Assembly (NCBI GenBank): GCA_024640835.1
Contig: JAHEEH010000038.1
Location: 1-9,757 of the forward strand
Length of the DNA stretch: 9,757 nucleotides
Origin: Bacteroidota bacterium
Lineage (GTDB): Bacteria; Bacteroidota; Rhodothermia; Rhodothermales; UBA10348
Direction: 5' to 3'
Shown here one piece after another: positions 6,471 to 9,757 of this stretch; position 1 is the first letter of the stretch; each line of letters starts with the position of its first letter. The translations under genes were made by a program, and so were the position numbers. Under the pieces are notes generated by a model. The model did no database searches, was not told the origin of the DNA, and worked only from the letters and a program-made list of their open reading frames with translations.

Positions 6471-7364
6471 ATGACCCCTTCGGATTCCGGCACGGAGCTG
6501 TTTGACCAGGCCCAGGTTGCGCGCATCCTCCAGCGGATGGCCGAACTCCAGGCCCGGCAACATGGTCGTCCCACCACCGGACTGACCCTGGAGGAGTTGC
6601 AGGAACTGGCGGCCGAGTCGGGATTCGACCCGCTCCTCGTGTCGGCGGCCGTCTCGGAAGTGCGAACCGAGTCTGCCTCTCCGGATGCCACCTGGTGGGG
6701 TGGCCCGGTAGAGTTCAACCTGGAACACACCTTCAGGGGCACGGTCGGGACCCAGGCCTGGGAGCGCATGATCGAACGCATCCGGCAAACCCTCGGCCAG
6801 GAAGGCGACATCGAAGTGCGCGGCGCTACGCGAGAGTGGATACGCACGATCCGGGACGGGAACGGTGGGCGCGTCAGCATCCGTGAGGATGGCGGCGAAA
6901 CCACGGTCCACATCTTCTGGCGGGTAGCCATGCCCGCCGTTCTGCTGTACATGGCCAACGCGGTGGCGGCCCTCCTCTCCGTGCCGGCACTGATCATCGG
7001 GCTGGGGCCACTCGTGGCGGTGCCGGTCTGGATCGCATTCGTCGCATCCGTCTTCCTCCTCATGCGGTGGCTCGTCAGCCGCCATGCGACCCGCGAAAGG
7101 CGCCGGGCGACGACCCTCCTGGGCGAGCTCGTGGCCGTTGCCGCCGACGAGGTTTCCGACTCCGCTCGCGAGAGCGATACGCCTTCGTTGGAAGCGGCCC
7201 CGCCCGGGTACGCAGCAGGGAATCGGAATCTCGGATCGGAGCGCGCATCTCCGGCAGACGAGGCGGCGTCGGCACCCGGCCGCATCGACCTGGAGGACGA
7301 GGCAGATCTTCAACGCGGCGCCGGCGAGACGGCCCGTGGGCGGGTCCGTCCCCGAGGGTACTGA
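6471..7364 (+). CDS. Two-TM membrane protein of unknown function with N-terminal helical motif
   Basis: Unrecognised protein of 297 aa. Residues 10-66 are helical and contain LTLEELQELAAESGFDP (38-54) followed by LLVSAAVSEV, a layout seen in hypothetical membrane proteins in which a short helical module precedes membrane segments. I know of no function for it. Residues 79-148 look like a soluble beta-rich domain (EFNLEHTFRGTVG, DIEVRGATREWIRTI). Two membrane helices follow at about 150-175 and 178-200 (AVLLYMANAVAALL; VPVWIAFVASVFLL), then a basic stretch (SRHATRERRR). Residues 225-297 are polar and probably disordered. The ATG at 6471 is chosen because the helical module starts just after it. 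The in-frame ATG at 6408 would add 21 residues and begin 2 bp from the inverted repeat; neither has a good ribosome site. The stop is 1 bp before the GTG start of the hydrolase gene, so the two form an operon. Confidence 0.75.
   Translation: MTPSDSGTELFDQAQVARILQRMAELQARQHGRPTTGLTLEELQELAAESGFDPLLVSAAVSEVRTESASPDATWWGGPVEFNLEHTFRGTVGTQAWERMIERIRQTLGQEGDIEVRGATREWIRTIRDGNGGRVSIREDGGETTVHIFWRVAMPAVLLYMANAVAALLSVPALIIGLGPLVAVPVWIAFVASVFLLMRWLVSRHATRERRRATTLLGELVAVAADEVSDSARESDTPSLEAAPPGYAAGNRNLGSERASPADEAASAPGRIDLEDEADLQRGAGETARGRVRPRGY
7354..7358 (+). promoter_or_regulatory. Ribosome binding site for the YiiX-like hydrolase
   Basis: GAGGG stands 7 nt before the GTG at 7366, inside the last codons of the upstream gene. 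It supports this GTG rather than the in-frame ATG at 7084, which would place 94 Arg-rich residues in overlap with the membrane-protein gene. Confidence 0.6.
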
Positions 7365-7365
7365 C

Positions 7366-8850
7366 GTGCACAGGAATCGTCGCCGCCTCACTGTCGCCCT
7401 CGCCCTGACCGGTCTGGCACTCGCCACCGTGTGGATCGCGTGGCCGGATGGTCCCGATCTTCCTGCCATGCCCGTCTCGAAACCTTTCTCCTGGAGCCAG
7501 GACGCCCGCTGGGAAGCCTACGAAGCCTCGTTCCGTGAGGCCCGGGCGTCGGGATGCGACGCTGTCGCGACGCGCCTGGACAGCCTGCTGAACGACATAG
7601 ACCGGATCGCCTCCGCCGTCGCGAGGGACGGCGCGGCGCCGGACGATCCCCTGCTCGTGGGCCTGGAGGAGTCGATGTTCGCTGCCGCCCCGCGGGCGGC
7701 CGTGTGCCGGACCCGGCTTCAGGCCTACCAGGCAGCGTTCTCTGCCGCGCGCGACGCCCTGAAACGGGCATCGAGGGACTGGAACATGGAGGACCGATCG
7801 CATCGCGAGCGGCTGTACCGGCTCCTCTACGGAGGACGGGCCGCACTCGAGGAGGCCCTGTTGCAGGGGCCGCTGTCCGACACGGACCCGATCCTGTACG
7901 GCGCCGCGGGGACCGCGCCGTGGTTGCCTTCGACCGAGATCAGCGGTGTGACGCTGCAGAGCGGCGACCTCCTGCTGTCGAGAGGCGGTGCCGCCTCCTC
8001 GGCTCTCATCACGCGGGGCAACGACTTTCCCGGCAACTTCTCCCACGTGGCGCTCGCACTCGTCGACCGTGAAACCGGTGAGCCCTTCGTGACCGAGGCG
8101 CACATCGAGATGGGCGTCAAGCCTGCCACGGCAGAGACCTACCTGGCGGACCACAAGCTGCGCATCCTGGTCCTGCGACCGCGCAGGGACCTCGGCCCGA
8201 TCGCCGCGGACCCCGAGCTCCCCCACCGTGCGGCGCAGCAGGTGTTCGACGAGTCCACCCGGCGGCACATTCCGTACGACTTCGCGCTGGATTTCCGCAA
8301 TCCCGACCGGATGTTCTGCTCGGAGGTGGCGTACTCGGCTTACCGCGAGCAGGGCGTGGACCTCTGGATGGGCATGTCCACGCTTTCGGCACCCGGCGTC
8401 ATGCGCTGGCTGCACGACGTGGGCGTCCGGTATTTCGAGACCCACGAGCCCTCGGACCTCGAATATGATCCCCAGCTCGAGGTGGTGGCCGAGTGGATCG
8501 ATCCGGAGACCCTCTGGAAGGACCACGTCGACAACGCCGTGATGGACGTCCTGCTGGAGGGTGCAGACCGGGGCGACGAGCTGTCGTTCTCCTACTGGAT
8601 GGTCCCCTTCGCCGCGGTCATGAAGGCGTGGAGCTGGACGAAGAACCGGTTCGGAGGCGTGGGATCGGTACCCGAGGGCATGGGACCCGTCTCGGCGCTG
8701 AGAGTCAGGGAACTTACCGCGCGCCACGAGGCGCTCGTCCGCTCCACGACCGCGCTCGCGGAGGCCTACACGACGACAAACGGCTACCGACCGCCCTACT
8801 GGGACCTGGTCACGCTCGCACGGGAAGCCCGGGCAGCCGATGGCGGGTGA
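7366..8850 (+). CDS. Membrane-anchored permuted papain-fold cysteine hydrolase (YiiX/NlpC-P60-like)
   Basis: Predicted envelope cysteine hydrolase of 494 aa from a GTG start. Residues 8-26 form one hydrophobic helix (signal anchor or uncleaved signal), after the basic HRNRRR. Residues 42-150 are helical, with Cys64 and Cys114. The hydrolase domain starts near 196: GDLLLSRGG (200-208), then NFSHVALALVD with His227, then RMFCSEVAYSAYR with Cys318. His before Cys is the circularly permuted order of the YiiX/YebB-like branch (Pfam DUF830/peptidase C92-like) of the NlpC/P60 superfamily. Known or proposed substrates there are peptidoglycan peptides or lipid-linked amides; which applies here cannot be told. 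Residues about 400-494 form an extra C-terminal region with a weakly hydrophobic stretch (SYWMVPFAAVM). It follows the membrane-protein gene with 1 bp between stop and start. Fold call fairly firm, substrate unknown. Confidence 0.85.
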   Translation: MHRNRRRLTVALALTGLALATVWIAWPDGPDLPAMPVSKPFSWSQDARWEAYEASFREARASGCDAVATRLDSLLNDIDRIASAVARDGAAPDDPLLVGLEESMFAAAPRAAVCRTRLQAYQAAFSAARDALKRASRDWNMEDRSHRERLYRLLYGGRAALEEALLQGPLSDTDPILYGAAGTAPWLPSTEISGVTLQSGDLLLSRGGAASSALITRGNDFPGNFSHVALALVDRETGEPFVTEAHIEMGVKPATAETYLADHKLRILVLRPRRDLGPIAADPELPHRAAQQVFDESTRRHIPYDFALDFRNPDRMFCSEVAYSAYREQGVDLWMGMSTLSAPGVMRWLHDVGVRYFETHEPSDLEYDPQLEVVAEWIDPETLWKDHVDNAVMDVLLEGADRGDELSFSYWMVPFAAVMKAWSWTKNRFGGVGSVPEGMGPVSALRVRELTARHEALVRSTTALAEAYTTTNGYRPPYWDLVTLAREARAADGG

Positions 8851-8879
8851 TTTCCGATAGCGGAATTGGGGTATCTTCG
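8851..8879 (+). promoter_or_regulatory. Possible promoter of the CCC-like transporter gene
   Basis: The 48-bp gap after the hydrolase gene is less GC-rich than its flanks. TATCTTCG at 8872-8879 resembles the Bacteroidota-type -7 box TAnnTTTG, with TTTC at 8851-8854 about 17 bp upstream. Initiation would fall about 15 bp before the ATG at 8899. This is tentative; the gene could also be read through from the upstream operon. Confidence 0.3.
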
Positions 8880-8898
8880 CCCGACCACCCGTGCTACC

Positions 8899-9757
8899 AT
8901 GACGTCATCCGCCCCTTCCATCGCTTCCGCCGAACCGCGAGGCCACGGTTTCGGAACGGCGCCGGTGTTCTTTGCCGGGATCAGCACCATTCTCGGCGCC
9001 ATCATGTTTCTGCGCTTCGGCTACGCCGTGGCGAACGTGGGGCTCGGGGGTGCGCTGCTGATCGTCCTGCTGGGGCACCTCGTCACCGTGCCTACCGCGC
9101 TGGCTCTCGCAGAGATCGCCACCAACCGCCGGGTGGAGGGCGGCGGGGAGTACTACATCATCTCCCGGTCGTTCGGCACGACGATCGGGAGCGTCATCGG
9201 GCTGTCCCTGTACCTGTCCCAGGCGGTCTCGGTGGCCTTCTACATGATCGCGTTCGCCGAGGCGTTCACGCCGTTGGCCCCGGCGTTCGAACGGCTCGTG
9301 GGATTCGCCTTCGACCCGCGGATCGTGTCGTTTCCCGCCACGCTGGGTCTCATGGCCCTCATGCTGACCCGGGGGGCCAACATGGGCGTGCGGGTCCTCT
9401 ACATCGTCGTGGCCGTCCTGGGCATCGCCCTGCTCGCGTTCTTCATGGGCGGCCCGGTCGAGGGGTACGACCCGGCAAGCCTCAACCTCTCCGAGAGCCT
9501 GGCCGACGCGGATCCCTTCATCCTGGTGTTCGCCATCTGCTTCCCGGCGTTCACCGGCATGACGGCCGGCGTAGGGCTGTCCGGCGACCTGGCCAATCCG
9601 CGGCGATCGATCCCGCGGGGCACGCTGGCCGCAACGCTGGTGGGCATGGTCACCTACGTCCTCATCATCTGGAAGCTGGCCGTGTCGGCCTCCCCGGAGC
9701 AGCTCGCGGAAGATCAGCTCATCATGTCCCGGATCGCCGTCTGGGGTCCGATCATTC
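8899..9757 (+). CDS. Bacterial cation-chloride cotransporter-like permease (SLC12/APC superfamily), N-terminal part
   Basis: Inner-membrane transporter cut by the window end after 286 residues with no stop. Its motifs match eukaryotic NKCC/KCC proteins more than ordinary amino-acid permeases: STILGAIMFLRFGYAVANVG (TM1, 29-48), VEGGGEYYIISRSFGTTIG (79-97), IGLSLYLSQAVSVAFY (TM3, 100-115) and FPAFTGMTAGVGLSGDL (TM6, 215-231) followed by NPRRSIPRGTL. In a recalled comparison with human NKCC1, the K+-site Tyr, Pro and Thr correspond to Tyr86, Pro216 and Thr219, while the TM1 Asn corresponds to Thr30. The N-terminal cytoplasmic part is short (about 20 residues), unlike the long regulatory N-termini of animal family members. 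Transport of K+ or Na+ with Cl- is a family inference; an amino-acid substrate cannot be excluded, since the decisive TM8 and TM10 are outside the window. The ATG at 8899 is the first suitable start, without a clear ribosome site. Confidence 0.87.
   Translation, partial: MTSSAPSIASAEPRGHGFGTAPVFFAGISTILGAIMFLRFGYAVANVGLGGALLIVLLGHLVTVPTALALAEIATNRRVEGGGEYYIISRSFGTTIGSVIGLSLYLSQAVSVAFYMIAFAEAFTPLAPAFERLVGFAFDPRIVSFPATLGLMALMLTRGANMGVRVLYIVVAVLGIALLAFFMGGPVEGYDPASLNLSESLADADPFILVFAICFPAFTGMTAGVGLSGDLANPRRSIPRGTLAATLVGMVTYVLIIWKLAVSASPEQLAEDQLIMSRIAVWGPII

Noticed and set aside
6350..7285. N-terminal extension of the M28 peptidase by 312 residues
   Set aside because: It would run antisense to the membrane-protein gene and put a Ser/Arg-rich stretch before a clear signal peptide; the start at 6349 is preferred.
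7075..8727. 550-aa minus-strand open frame opposite the YiiX-like hydrolase
   Set aside because: Low-complexity Arg/Gly/Val/His composition with no signal or motif. The opposite strand encodes a recognisable enzyme with a good ribosome site.

Overview
The window is GC-rich bacterial chromosome (roughly two thirds G+C by eye) and almost fully coding. It holds nine protein genes, two of them cut by the window edges, and no RNA gene, CRISPR array or mobile element that I can see. The secreted proteins have signal peptides ending in Ala followed by Gln. A fucose-type permease and an M28 carboxypeptidase-Q-like enzyme are present, and one upstream region has a TATCTT/TATCTTCG-like box. Together these suggest a heterotrophic polysaccharide or peptide degrader of the Rhodothermota/Bacteroidota or Gemmatimonadota kind. 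This taxonomic guess is inference with modest confidence.

Layout, left to right. (1) 1-1023 (+): the C-terminal two thirds of a GH51 alpha-L-arabinofuranosidase with both catalytic glutamates. (2) 1027-2777 (-): a two-gene L-fucose uptake operon, fucU (mutarotase) then fucP (fucose:H+ symporter type MFS permease). The two overlap by an ATGA, and fucP converges on the GH51 gene with a 3-bp gap. (3) 2929-3774 (+): a secreted protein of unknown function with a beta-rich C-terminal domain. (4) 3817-4866 (-): a zinc-dependent medium-chain alcohol dehydrogenase preceded by a perfect 24-bp palindrome. (5) 4985-6349 (-): a secreted M28 zinc aminopeptidase/carboxypeptidase-Q-like enzyme. (6) 6471-8850 (+): a two-gene unit made of a two-TM membrane protein of unknown function and a membrane-anchored, circularly permuted papain-fold (YiiX-like) hydrolase. 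(7) 8899-end (+): the N-terminal part of a bacterial relative of the cation-chloride cotransporters (SLC12/APC superfamily).

The left third reads as plant or algal cell-wall sugar use: GH51 releases L-arabinose, FucP imports a deoxy-sugar, and FucU interconverts its anomers. No fucose isomerase, kinase, aldolase or SDR fucose dehydrogenase is in the window, so the catabolic steps must lie elsewhere. The Zn-ADH could act on a fucose-derived intermediate, but nothing in the sequence proves it. The right half looks like unrelated envelope functions (peptide degradation, an envelope hydrolase, ion transport).

I do not see a clear new multi-gene system. The best leads are two near-ideal operator-like inverted repeats (4901-4924 and 6385-6406), the unexplained pair 6471-8850, the bacterial CCC-like transporter, and a substitution at a proton-coupling position in FucP.
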